Below, one piece after another: positions 45,703 through 54,984 of a DNA stretch of 64,000 nt. Under the pieces are notes generated by a model. The model made no database searches, was not told the origin of the DNA, and saw nothing but the letters and a program-made list of their open reading frames with translations. Source of the DNA: Pontibacter chinhatensis (lineage in GTDB: Bacteria; Bacteroidota; Bacteroidia; Cytophagales; Hymenobacteraceae); contig NZ_FOOT01000003.1 in assembly GCF_900113285.1 (NCBI RefSeq), forward strand, positions 372,001 through 436,000, read 5' to 3'. Within the stretch, counting starts at the first letter, position 1, and each line of letters opens with the position of its first letter. The translations under genes and the position numbers were made by a program.

Positions 45703-46104
45703 TTACTGCTCAACTGTGCCTTCGGCGGCTGCAGCTTTGGCAACCGGCTTGCCTGTTTCATCGAAACGAGCGACAGCCTGCTTCTGCTCGGCATTAGTAA
45801 AGTATATTTCATAAGTAGCCTTGGCATCAGCACCGGCTGTAGCCTCTGGAGCCACTTTGTATACTTCGCTCACTTGCCAGTCTTTCAGGGCATCATGCTG
45901 AAGGGCCTGCTTTACGCCCTCAGGCAGCTCCTCTTGTGTAATTTGCTGCTTGTTAGCGTCTTGCTGTTGCTGTCCCTGCTGCTGCGCCTGCTCTGATTGA
46001 GGTGACTGCTGCGTAGAAGGTGTATTTTGAGATTGTGCTGTTGCTTCAGTTGATATGAGGCCGAATGCCGCAAAGGCAAAGGCTAGTAAGGTTACTTTCT
46101 TCAT
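45703..46104 (-). CDS. Small secreted PepSY-like protein, copy 2
   Basis: A 133-residue exported protein: signal peptide 1-23 (TEATAQ), a striking Gln/Ser/Asn-rich linker (residues 24-55), and the same domain as copy 1 (EELPEGVKQALQHDALKDWQVSEVYKVAPEA ... YEIYFTNAEQKQAVARFDETGKPV) with an Ala-rich tail. The shared segments ELP-x-x-VKQA, W-x-x-x-EV-x-KV and RFDE-x-GK show a tandem duplication. First gene of the pair. Confidence 0.65.
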   Translation of the reverse strand: MKKVTLLAFAFAAFGLISTEATAQSQNTPSTQQSPQSEQAQQQGQQQQDANKQQITQEELPEGVKQALQHDALKDWQVSEVYKVAPEATAGADAKATYEIYFTNAEQKQAVARFDETGKPVAKAAAAEGTVEQ

Positions 46105-46392
46105 GGTTTAGTCAGTTTATTTTTCGTTCTGTTGTGCCATTCCCTTATGAGATAACTGTGCCAGAAATCGATAATGCTTGTAAATGGCTTGTTTTCAATG
46201 GTTTATTATGATTAAAAATTTATTAAGAATATTTGCTTTATTGTTGAATTTTTCTACAGTATGGGGAGGCGCGCCTGCAAGGTGCCCCAGAATGGGTACA
46301 GCCGTGGCTAGCTTAACCTATGCGCAGCCGTTGAAGTATAAATCGCAGGCAGCCCTCCTGAGCTTTAGCCCGAATTTGACTAACTTAGCCCC

Positions 46393-49239
46393 ATGAGCGA
46401 ACCACGAAAGAAACTATTCCTCTTAGATGCCCTGGCACTGATCTACCGCGCGCACTTTGCCTTCAGCAAGAACCCGCGCATCAATTCCAAAGGCATGAAC
46501 ACGGGCGCCGCCCTCGGCTTTACAAACACGTTGGTGGAGGTGCTGCAGAAGGAGAAGCCCACCCACATCGGCGTCGCCTTCGATACGGCGGCTAAAACAT
46601 TCCGCCACGATAACTTCACAGATTATAAAGCCAACCGGCAGGCCCAGCCCGAGGATATTTCCATTGCCATACCCTACTGTAAGAAAATAGTGGAGGCCTT
46701 TAACATCCCGGTGCTGCTGATGGATGGCTATGAGGCTGACGACATTATCGGAACGCTGGCCTGCAAAGCTGAGAAAGCCGGTTTTGACGTGTACATGATG
46801 ACGCCTGACAAGGACTACTGCCAGCTGGTAACAGACCATGTCTTCCTTTACAAGCCGGCCTTTATGGGCAACGCCATCGAAGTATGGGATGTGCAGAAGG
46901 TGCTGGAGAAGTGGGAAATAGAGCGTGTGGAGCAGGTTATCGACATCCTTGGCCTGCAGGGCGACGCCGTGGATAACATACCGGGCATCCCGGGCATCGG
47001 CGAGAAAACCGCCAAGTCGCTCATCCAGCGCTTCGGATCCGTAGAGAACCTGCTGGCCAACACCGACCAGCTGAAGGGCAAACAGAAAGAGAACATCGAG
47101 AAGTTCGCCGACCAAGGGCTGATGTCAAAAGAGCTGGCTACGATCCATTGCGATGTGCCGATAGATTTTAGTGAGGAAGGCCTGCACTATGACGGCCCCA
47201 ACGAGGAGCGCGTGGCGGAGCTGTTCGCTGAGTTGGAGTTCCGCCAGCTGACGCAGCGGGTGCTGGGCAAGAGCCTGGGAGAGGCTGCCGTGGCCGCGCC
47301 TGCCACTGCCAAAGGCGCCAGAAGGGGAAAAGCATCCGCCGTCAACCAAACTTCCCTGTTTGATGCCCCTGCCGCCGCTGCGGTAGAAGTAGCCGAAGAG
47401 GCGCTTCCGGCCACCATGCAAAGTATAAAAACCACTTTGCACGACTACCACTTCATCAACACGCCTGAACTGCGCCAGAGCCTGGTGCAGTATCTCCTGA
47501 AGCAGGATGAGTTCTCCTGGGACACGGAGACCACAGGCATTGACCCGATTACGGCCAGGCTGGTGGGCATGTCGTTTTCCTACCGCCCCGGCGAGGCCTA
47601 CTATGTGCCGGTGCCGCCTCATGATATTGAGGAAGCTCAGCGTATACTGGAGGAGTTTCGGCCGGTGCTGGAGAACCCGAGCATTGCCAAGGTGGGGCAG
47701 AACATCAAGTATGACATCCTGGTGCTGAAGAAGTATAAGGTAGAGGTGCAGGGGCCGCTGTTCGATACCATGCTGGCGCACTACCTGCTGGAGCCCGAGA
47801 TGCGCCACAACATGGACGTGCTGGCCGAAACCTACCTTAACTATAGCCCGGTGCCCATCACCGACCTGATCGGTCCGAAAGGCAGGAACCAGAAAACCAT
47901 GGCCGACCTGGAGCCGGAGGAGGTAGCAGACTACGCCTGCGAGGATGCAGACATCACCTTGCGCCTGAAGCTATACTTTGAGCCGCTGCTGCAGGAGCAG
48001 GGGCTGATGAAGCTGTTCCGGGAGATTGAGAACCCGCTGGTGCAGGTGCTGGCCGACGTGGAGAACGAGGGCGTGCGCATCGACTCCGAAGCGCTCGCAG
48101 ACTTCTCTACCCAACTCGAGAGCGAGATCATCAACATCGAAAAACGCATTTTTGAAATTGCCGGGGAGCAGTTCAACATCGGCTCACCCAAGCAGCTGGG
48201 CGAGATCCTCTTCGACAAGCTGGAACTGCACGGCAAAAGCAAGATCAAGAAAACCAAAACCGGGCAGCACGCCACAGGCGAGGAAATCCTGTCGAAAATG
48301 GCCGGCGAGCACGAGATTGTGCGGCTTATACTGGACCACCGCCAGCTTACCAAGCTCAAATCCACGTACGTGGATGCCCTGCCGCAGCTGGTGTGCGAGT
48401 TGGATGGCCGCGTCCATACTTCGTTTAACCAGGCTGTAACGGCTACCGGACGCCTTAGCTCCACCAACCCAAACCTGCAGAACATTCCGATCCGTACCGA
48501 GCGAGGCCGGGAGATACGCAAAGCCTTCGTGGCCCGCGACAACAAGCACCAGCTCATCTCAGCTGACTACTCACAGATCGAGCTGCGCATCATGGCCGAC
48601 TTCAGCGGGGACCCCACCATGAAAGAGGCCTTCCGGAACGGGCTCGACATCCATGCCTCCACGGCCAGCAAGGTGTTTCACGTGCCGCTGGAGCAGGTAG
48701 ACAGTGAGATGCGCCGCAAGGCCAAGACGGTGAACTTCGGTATTATTTACGGTATTTCGGCTTTTGGCCTGGCCGAGCGCTTGGGTATCGCGCGCCGCGA
48801 GGCTGCCGATATTATCGAGGCGTACTTTCACGAGTTCCCGGCTGTGAAGGAGTACATGGACAGCACCATTGAGAAAGCCCGCGAGCTGGAGTACGCCGAA
48901 ACGAAGCTGAACCGCCGCCGCTACCTCCGCGACATCAACTCGCGCAACCAGACCATACGTGCTTTTGCCGAGCGCAACGCCATCAACGCGCCTATCCAGG
49001 GCACGGCTGCCGACATTATCAAGATTGCCATGATCAACATCCACGAGTACCTGCGCCAGGAGAAGCTGCAAACCCGCATGATCCTGCAGGTGCACGACGA
49101 ACTGCTGTTCGATGCCCCAAAGGAGGAAATCGAAGTCGTGACACCTAAGATTGTGGAGCTGATGACCAATGCCATGCCGCTGAGCGTTCCCATGGAAGTA
49201 GGCCTGGGCATAGGCGACAACTGGCTGGAAGCGCATTAA
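46393..49239 (+). CDS. polA: DNA polymerase I
   Basis: A 948-residue repair and Okazaki-fragment-processing polymerase. The 5'-3' exonuclease domain (1-290) has LFLLDALALIYRAHFAF, DGYEADDIIGTLA and DKDYCQLV. A variable Ala-rich linker (about 300-340) leads to the 3'-5' exonuclease with the catalytic DTE (WDTETTGIDP), so proofreading is intact. The polymerase domain carries motif A SADYSQIELRIMA, motif B RRKAKTVNFGIIYG and motif C QVHDELLFD. Full length and all metal ligands present. One Ser-Ile pair near codon 343 is written AGT-ATA as part of the heptamer motif. Monocistronic with a terminator. Confidence 0.97.
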   Translation: MSEPRKKLFLLDALALIYRAHFAFSKNPRINSKGMNTGAALGFTNTLVEVLQKEKPTHIGVAFDTAAKTFRHDNFTDYKANRQAQPEDISIAIPYCKKIVEAFNIPVLLMDGYEADDIIGTLACKAEKAGFDVYMMTPDKDYCQLVTDHVFLYKPAFMGNAIEVWDVQKVLEKWEIERVEQVIDILGLQGDAVDNIPGIPGIGEKTAKSLIQRFGSVENLLANTDQLKGKQKENIEKFADQGLMSKELATIHCDVPIDFSEEGLHYDGPNEERVAELFAELEFRQLTQRVLGKSLGEAAVAAPATAKGARRGKASAVNQTSLFDAPAAAAVEVAEEALPATMQSIKTTLHDYHFINTPELRQSLVQYLLKQDEFSWDTETTGIDPITARLVGMSFSYRPGEAYYVPVPPHDIEEAQRILEEFRPVLENPSIAKVGQNIKYDILVLKKYKVEVQGPLFDTMLAHYLLEPEMRHNMDVLAETYLNYSPVPITDLIGPKGRNQKTMADLEPEEVADYACEDADITLRLKLYFEPLLQEQGLMKLFREIENPLVQVLADVENEGVRIDSEALADFSTQLESEIINIEKRIFEIAGEQFNIGSPKQLGEILFDKLELHGKSKIKKTKTGQHATGEEILSKMAGEHEIVRLILDHRQLTKLKSTYVDALPQLVCELDGRVHTSFNQAVTATGRLSSTNPNLQNIPIRTERGREIRKAFVARDNKHQLISADYSQIELRIMADFSGDPTMKEAFRNGLDIHASTASKVFHVPLEQVDSEMRRKAKTVNFGIIYGISAFGLAERLGIARREAADIIEAYFHEFPAVKEYMDSTIEKARELEYAETKLNRRRYLRDINSRNQTIRAFAERNAINAPIQGTAADIIKIAMINIHEYLRQEKLQTRMILQVHDELLFDAPKEEIEVVTPKIVELMTNAMPLSVPMEVGLGIGDNWLEAH

Positions 49240-49245
49240 AGATCA

Positions 49246-49340
49246 GGATTTACAGGATTTGAGGATGGGTGGGATTTCAGAAGTATGGATATAAGCGAGT
49301 ATGATATCTAATTACATCCATCCTGTTTATCCACAAGGCC
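49246..49340. repeat. Degenerate inverted repeat after polA
   Basis: GATCAGGATTTACAGGATTT on the left faces ATCCATCCTGTTTATCC on the right, giving a loose inverted repeat of AGGAT/ATCCT words. This style of intergenic repeat is frequent in Bacteroidota genomes. It carries no open frame. Confidence 0.35.
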
Positions 49341-49365
49341 TGCAAATACTGATTCAGATACCAAC

Positions 49366-49397
49366 AAAAAAGCACCTCCCGAAAGAGGTGCTTTTTT
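49366..49397. terminator. Bidirectional terminator between polA and the SGNH lipoprotein gene
   Basis: A perfect 13-bp stem AAAAAAGCACCTC (49366-49378) with 49385-49397, loop CCGAAA, with A and T runs on both sides, between convergent genes. Confidence 0.9.
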
Positions 49398-49420
49398 GTT
49401 AGCTTATACTTTCAGGCGGC

Positions 49421-50863
49421 TTACTGGCGGCCCGGGAAAAGCACGGCATCATATTGTGTGATGTCTGCTTTTGGTATGTTAGCGTTGTACTTTGAATTGA
49501 TAACGTCAATTACCTCGTTGGCTACAACGGCATAGCCTCTCGGAGTTGGGTGGATACCATCCAGCGAGAACAGGTTACCAGTGATGAAGGCAGGAGAATA
49601 CCCTACGTTATTAGCGGCAAAGCCTCCTTGTATAGACTTAAAGTAAGCATTAGCGTCGAAAAAGGCCAGATCGCGGGCAGTAGCCTGTGCCTTAATAATC
49701 TGGTTATAACCTTCTGTGGCTGTTTTGATTTTCGCCTGCTCTACCGGATCCAGCACTAGCGCGCTTGGCAGCGGGTTGCCCGCAGAAAGGCCGAACATCG
49801 CGGTAGTATCTATACCATAGTTAGCCAGCACGCCTGCCAATGTAAGTCTCACTACGAGCGGGTCCTGGCTTGGGCTTAGCTGCTTGGCCAGTTCTCTCCA
49901 GTATTTGCCTGTTGGCTGACCAATCAATGGAGCGTACGAAGAAGCAGTAAGCGGGAAGTATATACCGTTTTCTGCAGCGCCAATCTGCGAGGCCGCGAAT
50001 TGGGTACGGTCTCTGCCTGAGCCCGTAATCGCTACCATGCCCGGGATGTTATTCGTCGCCAGCACCTGCTTAATAGATGGGCCTAGGGTTGTGAAGAAAG
50101 GCACAGAAGTAACATCCGGCACGGTTATCAGCACGCCTTTCTGCTTATCTGCCGTCAGTACATCCAGCAACTCCTTAAAGTTAGCATCAAAGTCGGCAAC
50201 TGGCGTGATTTTGTATCTCGGGTCGGTTTCGAAAGCACCACCGGAAGTAGCGTAACCCAGCACATCGTTCTCGGCTATCCACACACTAAAGAAAGTATGG
50301 TTGGCTGCCTCCGCCTGTGCCTGCACATACTGCAAATAAGTTTGCATTGGGTTATCCGTCAGGCGCTCAAAGTATGCATTGCCTTGCGTGCTGCCGTAAC
50401 CCGGTGTTTTGATGTCAGCGGTTTTGATGCCCGGTATAGCCAGGTTGTTTACGTTCTCGGTATACTTGGTGTAAAGTGGTGCGCCTTTCTCATTCTGCCC
50501 GCGCACGGCCAGGTCGGTCGTAACGGGTTGTGTAATTGGCTGCCCCTGTGGGGTAAAACCAGTCAGCCTCAGGTAGCCAGAGCCGTTTGGCTTGTCCTCT
50601 GGAAAAAGCGGCTGCTCAAACGCACCGCCACCTGCTTTCTGGAACTGGCTGGCCAGAATAGCCGGAAGGGAAGCCTGCTGTCCCGGAAGTGTCAGGCCAT
50701 TGTCAGCATAACCGGCGCTCAGTGAATTACCTACCGCAACGTAAGAAGTAAAATCAGCTGTGCCCGCACTGGATGAAGGCGTATCGATGTCTGGGTCGCA
50801 GCTGGTGAGGAGCACACCGGCAAAAAGAGCCAGCGTACCGGTTTTATAAAATAGGTTTTTCAT
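49421..50863 (-). CDS. SGNH/GDSL-family lipoprotein hydrolase
   Basis: A 480-residue lipoprotein (lipobox LLTSC, Cys22) with an SGNH hydrolase domain. Block I is VAVGNSLSAGYADNG with nucleophile Ser47, block III is VWIAENDVLGY (the N-x-x-D context), and block V is SLDGIHPTPRGYAV with the catalytic Asp and His. This suggests an outer-membrane or periplasmic esterase or lipase. It follows a FadL-family gene by 12 bp; the pairing suggests hydrolysis of lipids or esters next to a channel that imports the products. Confidence 0.87.
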   Translation of the reverse strand: MKNLFYKTGTLALFAGVLLTSCDPDIDTPSSSAGTADFTSYVAVGNSLSAGYADNGLTLPGQQASLPAILASQFQKAGGGAFEQPLFPEDKPNGSGYLRLTGFTPQGQPITQPVTTDLAVRGQNEKGAPLYTKYTENVNNLAIPGIKTADIKTPGYGSTQGNAYFERLTDNPMQTYLQYVQAQAEAANHTFFSVWIAENDVLGYATSGGAFETDPRYKITPVADFDANFKELLDVLTADKQKGVLITVPDVTSVPFFTTLGPSIKQVLATNNIPGMVAITGSGRDRTQFAASQIGAAENGIYFPLTASSYAPLIGQPTGKYWRELAKQLSPSQDPLVVRLTLAGVLANYGIDTTAMFGLSAGNPLPSALVLDPVEQAKIKTATEGYNQIIKAQATARDLAFFDANAYFKSIQGGFAANNVGYSPAFITGNLFSLDGIHPTPRGYAVVANEVIDVINSKYNANIPKADITQYDAVLFPGRQ

Positions 50864-50875
50864 ATTCGTCAGGAA

Positions 50876-52105
50876 TTAGAAATTATAAGTTAAAGCAAGA
50901 CCAGGGATGTAGGCCACCGCCTTATAGGTACCACCAATACCTCCTGATTTATCAGAAGCATCGGTACGCTCTTTCTTGTTGATGTACAGGAAGGAAGCAT
51001 CCAACTTGATGTTGTCGGAAACACTGTATCCCAGGCCTACAGACAAGCCGCGCGCGTCAGCGTCCGGAGTCTCTGGCGTCAGGTAGCCGTCCTGCACAGG
51101 AGAGCTGTCGTAGTAGGCACCGGCACGCAGGGCAAGAGCCTCTGTAGCTTTGTACTCAGCACCGATACGGTAGATGTAAGCATCCTCGTAGTTACGGGCG
51201 TTTTCTGTAAAGTTACTGCCGTTCACAGCATCCTTATAGTCGAAGCGCAGGCTCTCATAAGCGCTCCACTCCACACGGTTCACGTCCACGGCAATTGTCA
51301 GGGCCTCTGTTGGCATAAAGCCTATACCTACCGACAAGGTAGCAGGCAGTGGCAACGAAGCGCCAAATTTAGTATCCGGGAAGCGTGATTTAAGTGATGG
51401 GGCTACAGTAAAGGTAGCATCACCCTCTTCCACATCCACGTCTACTCTGGAGCGGTAGTTGATACCCAAGGACAGCTTCTCGGATGGCTTAAAATAGATA
51501 CCCACGTTGTAGCCAAGGCTCGTTCCGTCGCCGTCAAGTTCTGCACGGCCATAGTTGCCGGCCTCGTCCTGCACCGGTATACCGCGCTGCAGGTTCACGC
51601 TGCCCTTTACATAAGTAAGACCAGCACCGATGCCAAGTTTATCGGTGATAGCATAGCTCAAGGTAGGCTGGAAGAAAATAGCGGAAAGCGACAGCTCCTC
51701 CAGTCCAAAACGGCCACTCCACTCCTGGCCCCACTTGGCTGTGCTACCAAAAGGCGTGTACACACCCAGTCCGGCTGCCAGCTTATCATTGATTTTATAC
51801 ACCGCGTACACCTGGAAAGGTGTACCCACAGGATTGTCGGTTCTGGCGGTAACCCCGTTGCTCTCCGGAGCTGAGTAAGCAATTTTAGAGAAAAGTGCAC
51901 TTGCGCCAATTGTCACGCCATTTTCGCGCACATAGCTCATGGCACCCGGGTTAAAGAAGATACTGGATGTGCCGGTAACCAGGCCGGTACCGGTATGGCC
52001 CATACCAATTTGCCGCTGGCTGGCCAGGTTTACCTGGTAGCCCCCGGCCATGGCCGATGCCGAGAGAAGCGTGCCACCGAGTAAGGCTAGAATTCTGCTT
52101 TTCAT
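50876..52105 (-). CDS. OmpP1/FadL-family outer-membrane transporter
   Basis: A 409-residue outer-membrane barrel. Signal peptide 1-20 (SASAMAGG). The family N-terminus GGYQVNLASQRQIGMGHTGTGLV forms the luminal hatch; barrel motifs include GSSIFFNPGAMSYV-type text and GLGVYTPFGSTAKWGQEWSGRFGLEELSLSAIFFQPTLSYAI. It ends ...ALTYNF with terminal Phe as a beta-signal. It transports hydrophobic compounds such as fatty acids. First gene of the operon with the SGNH lipoprotein. Confidence 0.93.
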   Translation of the reverse strand: MKSRILALLGGTLLSASAMAGGYQVNLASQRQIGMGHTGTGLVTGTSSIFFNPGAMSYVRENGVTIGASALFSKIAYSAPESNGVTARTDNPVGTPFQVYAVYKINDKLAAGLGVYTPFGSTAKWGQEWSGRFGLEELSLSAIFFQPTLSYAITDKLGIGAGLTYVKGSVNLQRGIPVQDEAGNYGRAELDGDGTSLGYNVGIYFKPSEKLSLGINYRSRVDVDVEEGDATFTVAPSLKSRFPDTKFGASLPLPATLSVGIGFMPTEALTIAVDVNRVEWSAYESLRFDYKDAVNGSNFTENARNYEDAYIYRIGAEYKATEALALRAGAYYDSSPVQDGYLTPETPDADARGLSVGLGYSVSDNIKLDASFLYINKKERTDASDKSGGIGGTYKAVAYIPGLALTYNF

Positions 52106-52441
52106 AAAGTCTAATTAATTTGATGTAGGGTGATAATTGCTCTAAACAAATATATACTTATTACATCGGCTCACAATGCTTTTTCAAATAATTTTCGATA
52201 TGGGTCGAAAATGAGATAACTCCCTGCCCGCTTTCCACTTTACTTGCCTGGATGAGTCGATTACGGGAGGCAAACGCAGCATTCTCAGCAGCCACCAGAA
52301 GCTAACTAAGGCTCCCGAAAAAGGTGAAGTATAAAGTATAGCTGACCGGGCAGCAGCAGTAAAGTATAAGATTATCCTGCCCAAGCCTCTATCTTATTTA
52401 ACCGCCCTGCGTTATAAAGCTCCTGAACGAAGAGAAGCAAC
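52106..52441. other. Gene-free interval between divergent FadL and flavoprotein genes
   Basis: About 335 bp with promoters of both genes; no clear TAnnTTTG box was found. Three AAGTATA copies lie at 52328-52370, two as a doublet. No RNA or small gene recognised. Confidence 0.4.
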
Positions 52442-53344
52442 ATGTACGATGTAATTATAATTGGAGGAGGGCCGGCAGGACTAAACGCAGCTATGCTGCT
52501 GGGCCGCTCGCGCCGCAAGGTTATTGTGTTTGATAGCGGAGAGCCGCGCAACCGCTGGTCGCAGAGTATGAATGGATTTCTGTCTAGTGATGGCATGAAC
52601 CCGCGCGAGTTTATACAGAAGGGCCGTGCTGAGTTGGCAAAGTATCACGTTGAGCTGGCAGATATAAAAATAGAGAGCGCCACCTATACCAAAGGAGAGT
52701 TTGTGGTGAATGATGAGCACGGCAAAGTATACCGCTCGCGCAAGCTACTGCTGGCTACCGGCTTGAAAGACACGCTGCCCGAACTGGAGGGAGTGGAAGA
52801 GATGTATGGCAAAAGCGTGCACCACTGCCCTTACTGCGACGGCTGGGAAAGTCGGGATAAGGCCATTGCTGTGTATGGCCCAGAGCGCAAAGGCATTGGC
52901 CAGGCCCTGGCTATGAAAAACTGGAGCGACGATGTGACGCTCTACACCGACGGCACCGACAGCCTGCGCCAGATTGACCTGGAACTGCTGGAACGGAACG
53001 AAGTAAAGGTGGTGAAGGAGAAAATCACGCGTCTGGAGGGAGAGGATGGCATGCTGCAGCACATTGTACTGAGCAACGGCGAGAAACGCCCGCAACAGGC
53101 TCTGTTCTTCTCGTTGGGTACCAAGCAGCAGTCGCCGTTGGGCGAAGAGTTAGGCTGCGAGTTTACCAGCAAAGGCGTGATCAAGACCCGGCGGCAGCAG
53201 CACTCCAACATTCCTGGCCTGTTCGTCGCCGGCGACGCCGCCCGCGACATGCAGATGGTAGTGGTAGCTGCCGCCGAGGGAGCCAAGGCCGGTGTCGCCA
53301 TCAACATGGAGCTGCAGGAGGAGGATAGGAAGTTAGAGAGTTGA
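52442..53344 (+). CDS. Thioredoxin-reductase-like FAD/NAD(P) oxidoreductase
   Basis: A 300-residue two-domain flavoprotein. FAD motif DVIIIGGGPAGLNAAMLLG at the N-terminus, redox-type CxxC in HCPYCDGWE (about 129-132), a NAD(P)-domain after it (AIAVYGPERKGIGQALAM), and the second FAD motif GLFVAGDAARDMQMVVVAAAEGAKA. The NAD(P) glycine motif is less regular than in TrxB. No thioredoxin gene is next to it; proteins of this group often act as NAD(P)H-disulfide reductases of unknown partner. Monocistronic. Confidence 0.88.
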   Translation: MYDVIIIGGGPAGLNAAMLLGRSRRKVIVFDSGEPRNRWSQSMNGFLSSDGMNPREFIQKGRAELAKYHVELADIKIESATYTKGEFVVNDEHGKVYRSRKLLLATGLKDTLPELEGVEEMYGKSVHHCPYCDGWESRDKAIAVYGPERKGIGQALAMKNWSDDVTLYTDGTDSLRQIDLELLERNEVKVVKEKITRLEGEDGMLQHIVLSNGEKRPQQALFFSLGTKQQSPLGEELGCEFTSKGVIKTRRQQHSNIPGLFVAGDAARDMQMVVVAAAEGAKAGVAINMELQEEDRKLES

Positions 53345-53510
53345 GGAGTTTGAGAGTTGTGGAGTTAGAGATTTGTGGAGCCGCAATAGCTTGCGTTTTT
53401 GGGGTTAGAAAGTATGGGGACTGGGAATAGTAATGAGGTATCTTCTATCTGGGGGGCCTGCCCTACTCTGTTACGGAGTGTCCCTGCTAGGCTACTTTTG
53501 GGATATCTGT

Positions 53511-53549
53511 CCATTGCTGCTTCAAGTCTGCAACTTGGAGCAGCAATGG
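53511..53549. repeat. Long near-perfect intergenic hairpin
   Basis: Arms of 17 nt (53511-53527 and 53533-53549; CCATTGCTGCTTCAAGT) pair with a single T-G wobble around a CTGCA loop. It lies 167 bp after the flavoprotein gene without a T run, so it is not a normal terminator. The surrounding 480 bp holds no convincing gene. Confidence 0.6.
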
Positions 53550-53640
53550 AACCAATTTTTAACTGGCGAGAGTGTAAAATGCCAGCTATACGTATGCTCG
53601 CGAGCTGAGAAAAGGGCTTATGGGTATCCTCCTTTCTTAT

Positions 53641-53741
53641 GGCGCGAGCGTCCACGCTCGTAACCGGCTATCGTTGGGCCTCCGGCCCAGTCGGATTACG
53701 AATCCAACCACATAAATAAGGCACGGGTTGCCAACCCGCGC
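53641..53741. repeat. REP-like hairpin array, copy 3
   Basis: Successive hairpins: CGAGCG-TCCA-CGCTCG, TGGGCC-TCC-GGCCCA, GGATT-ACG-AATCC and GCACGGGTT-GCC-AACCCG. The last two correspond to the hairpin pair found at 40.9 and 61.5 kb with the same order and spacer type, here with an additional leading hairpin. Confidence 0.6.
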
Positions 53742-53826
53742 CCGCAAGTGGGAAATGAAACAGCCCTACCTCCTGGGAGGGGCTAGGTTAGTGGCAACTT
53801 AAGGTGAATAATTATGCTCCAGTCTT

Positions 53827-54660
53827 CTACGCTACTGCTGCCCCGCTTTGCTCCTGTGGTACTGCCTGGAAAAGGTGCTCGCGGAGGCAGTAGCGGTAAC
53901 CATGCACCAGCAGGTGCATTTTCAGGTTTTCCACGGCAATCGGCTCGTTCTCCTCTACCTCCCGGGTATTGGAAAAACGGATCTCGCTGGCATCTATAAT
54001 GGTTACCACTCCTGGCCCGAACACCTCTACCTGGTCTCCCTCCTTTATGATGATACCCGTTTCCTCGCTCAGCCCAATGCCTACATATTCCGGGTCGTGG
54101 GCTACGGCGTGGGCCAAGCGGCCAAAGCGGCCCCGTTCCACGAAGTGGGTATCGATATATACACTTCTGATAAAGGAGCAGCCAGTAGTGGTTTTCATCT
54201 CGCCCTTGATCAGGGAGTAGTGGCCATAACCGTCGTAAATCATTCTGTCGGACATGATGGCGGCGCCGGCGCTGGTACCGGAAATGATGATGTTGTCGGT
54301 GTGGTAGCGGTGGCGAAGTATGCGCAGAAGCTCTGTGCCGTTCAGGAAATTAGCCAGGCGCACCTGGTCCCCGCCGGTAAAAAAGACCACCTCAGCCTTC
54401 TTTATGCGCTCCAGGTTTGCGGGTGTATCAACGAGATTGTCCTCGTCTATGCACATAAAGTGGGCGTTTGCACAGCCAAGTTCCTCGAAAGCCTTCTTGT
54501 AGGCGTTGCCGGACCTGATCGCCTCCGAGGCCTCGGGAGTAGCGCTGGCAATTACCTCGATGCGCGCGCCTAAACTACAAATCTCAGCTTTTATCAGCTT
54601 AATCAGGCAATCGTCATCACCGCCCCCTAATGCTATCAATGTTCCTTTTACCATACTCAT
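53827..54660 (-). CDS. Cyanophycinase (peptidase S51 family)
   Basis: A protein of about 277 residues that would cleave cyanophycin (multi-L-arginyl-poly-L-aspartate) to beta-Asp-Arg dipeptides. The strand-nucleophile turn GTSAGAA places the catalytic Ser near residue 130; GTLIALGGGDDD at the N-terminus, VVFFTGGDQVRL, and DTHFVERGRFGRLAHAV (His/Glu region) are typical. It has no signal peptide, so it acts in the cytoplasm. No cyanophycin synthetase or isoaspartyl dipeptidase gene is present in the window. Start: ATG 54660 or 54654; a TTG upstream (54678) is less likely. Confidence 0.85.
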   Translation of the reverse strand: MSMVKGTLIALGGGDDDCLIKLIKAEICSLGARIEVIASATPEASEAIRSGNAYKKAFEELGCANAHFMCIDEDNLVDTPANLERIKKAEVVFFTGGDQVRLANFLNGTELLRILRHRYHTDNIIISGTSAGAAIMSDRMIYDGYGHYSLIKGEMKTTTGCSFIRSVYIDTHFVERGRFGRLAHAVAHDPEYVGIGLSEETGIIIKEGDQVEVFGPGVVTIIDASEIRFSNTREVEENEPIAVENLKMHLLVHGYRYCLREHLFQAVPQEQSGAAVA

Positions 54661-54881
54661 GAGCACGTTTACACTCAAATAAACTTCTTATACTATAAGA
54701 ATTAAGATGAAGTTAATTTGTTTCGCTATTTCTTTTCCAGCTTCTTGATTATCAGGTGATAGCATTTGGTGTTCAAACAGTTGTTTTATACTTCTGTGTG
54801 CTGCTGTGCGGGGTGCGAGGCGGTTAAATTCTCCCTGTTTTTATACTTCCGGGATTTTATTTAAGGTGGGCAGAAAAAAAC

Positions 54882-54919
54882 TGTCCGGTGGCGCACAGCA
54901 AAGTGTTCGGTGGCGGACA
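54882..54919 (+). promoter_or_regulatory. Two tandem 16-bp operator-like sites
   Basis: TGTCCGGTGGCGCACA (54882-54897) and TGTTCGGTGGCGGACA (54904-54919) are near-palindromes of the form TGTyCG-GTGG-CGsACA, each with one imperfect pair. Their starts are 22 bp apart, two helical turns, so a dimeric activator could bind both on the same DNA face. They lie 66 bp upstream of a sigma-54-like element, normal for an enhancer-binding protein. The regulator is unknown; the NtrC-type protein at 43.8-45.1 kb is one candidate. Confidence 0.6.
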
Positions 54920-54984
54920 ATATTTTTTCGCTATATAGAGGCTATTTTGTCGCAATCAGCTGAAAATCAGCATGTTGTTAATGT

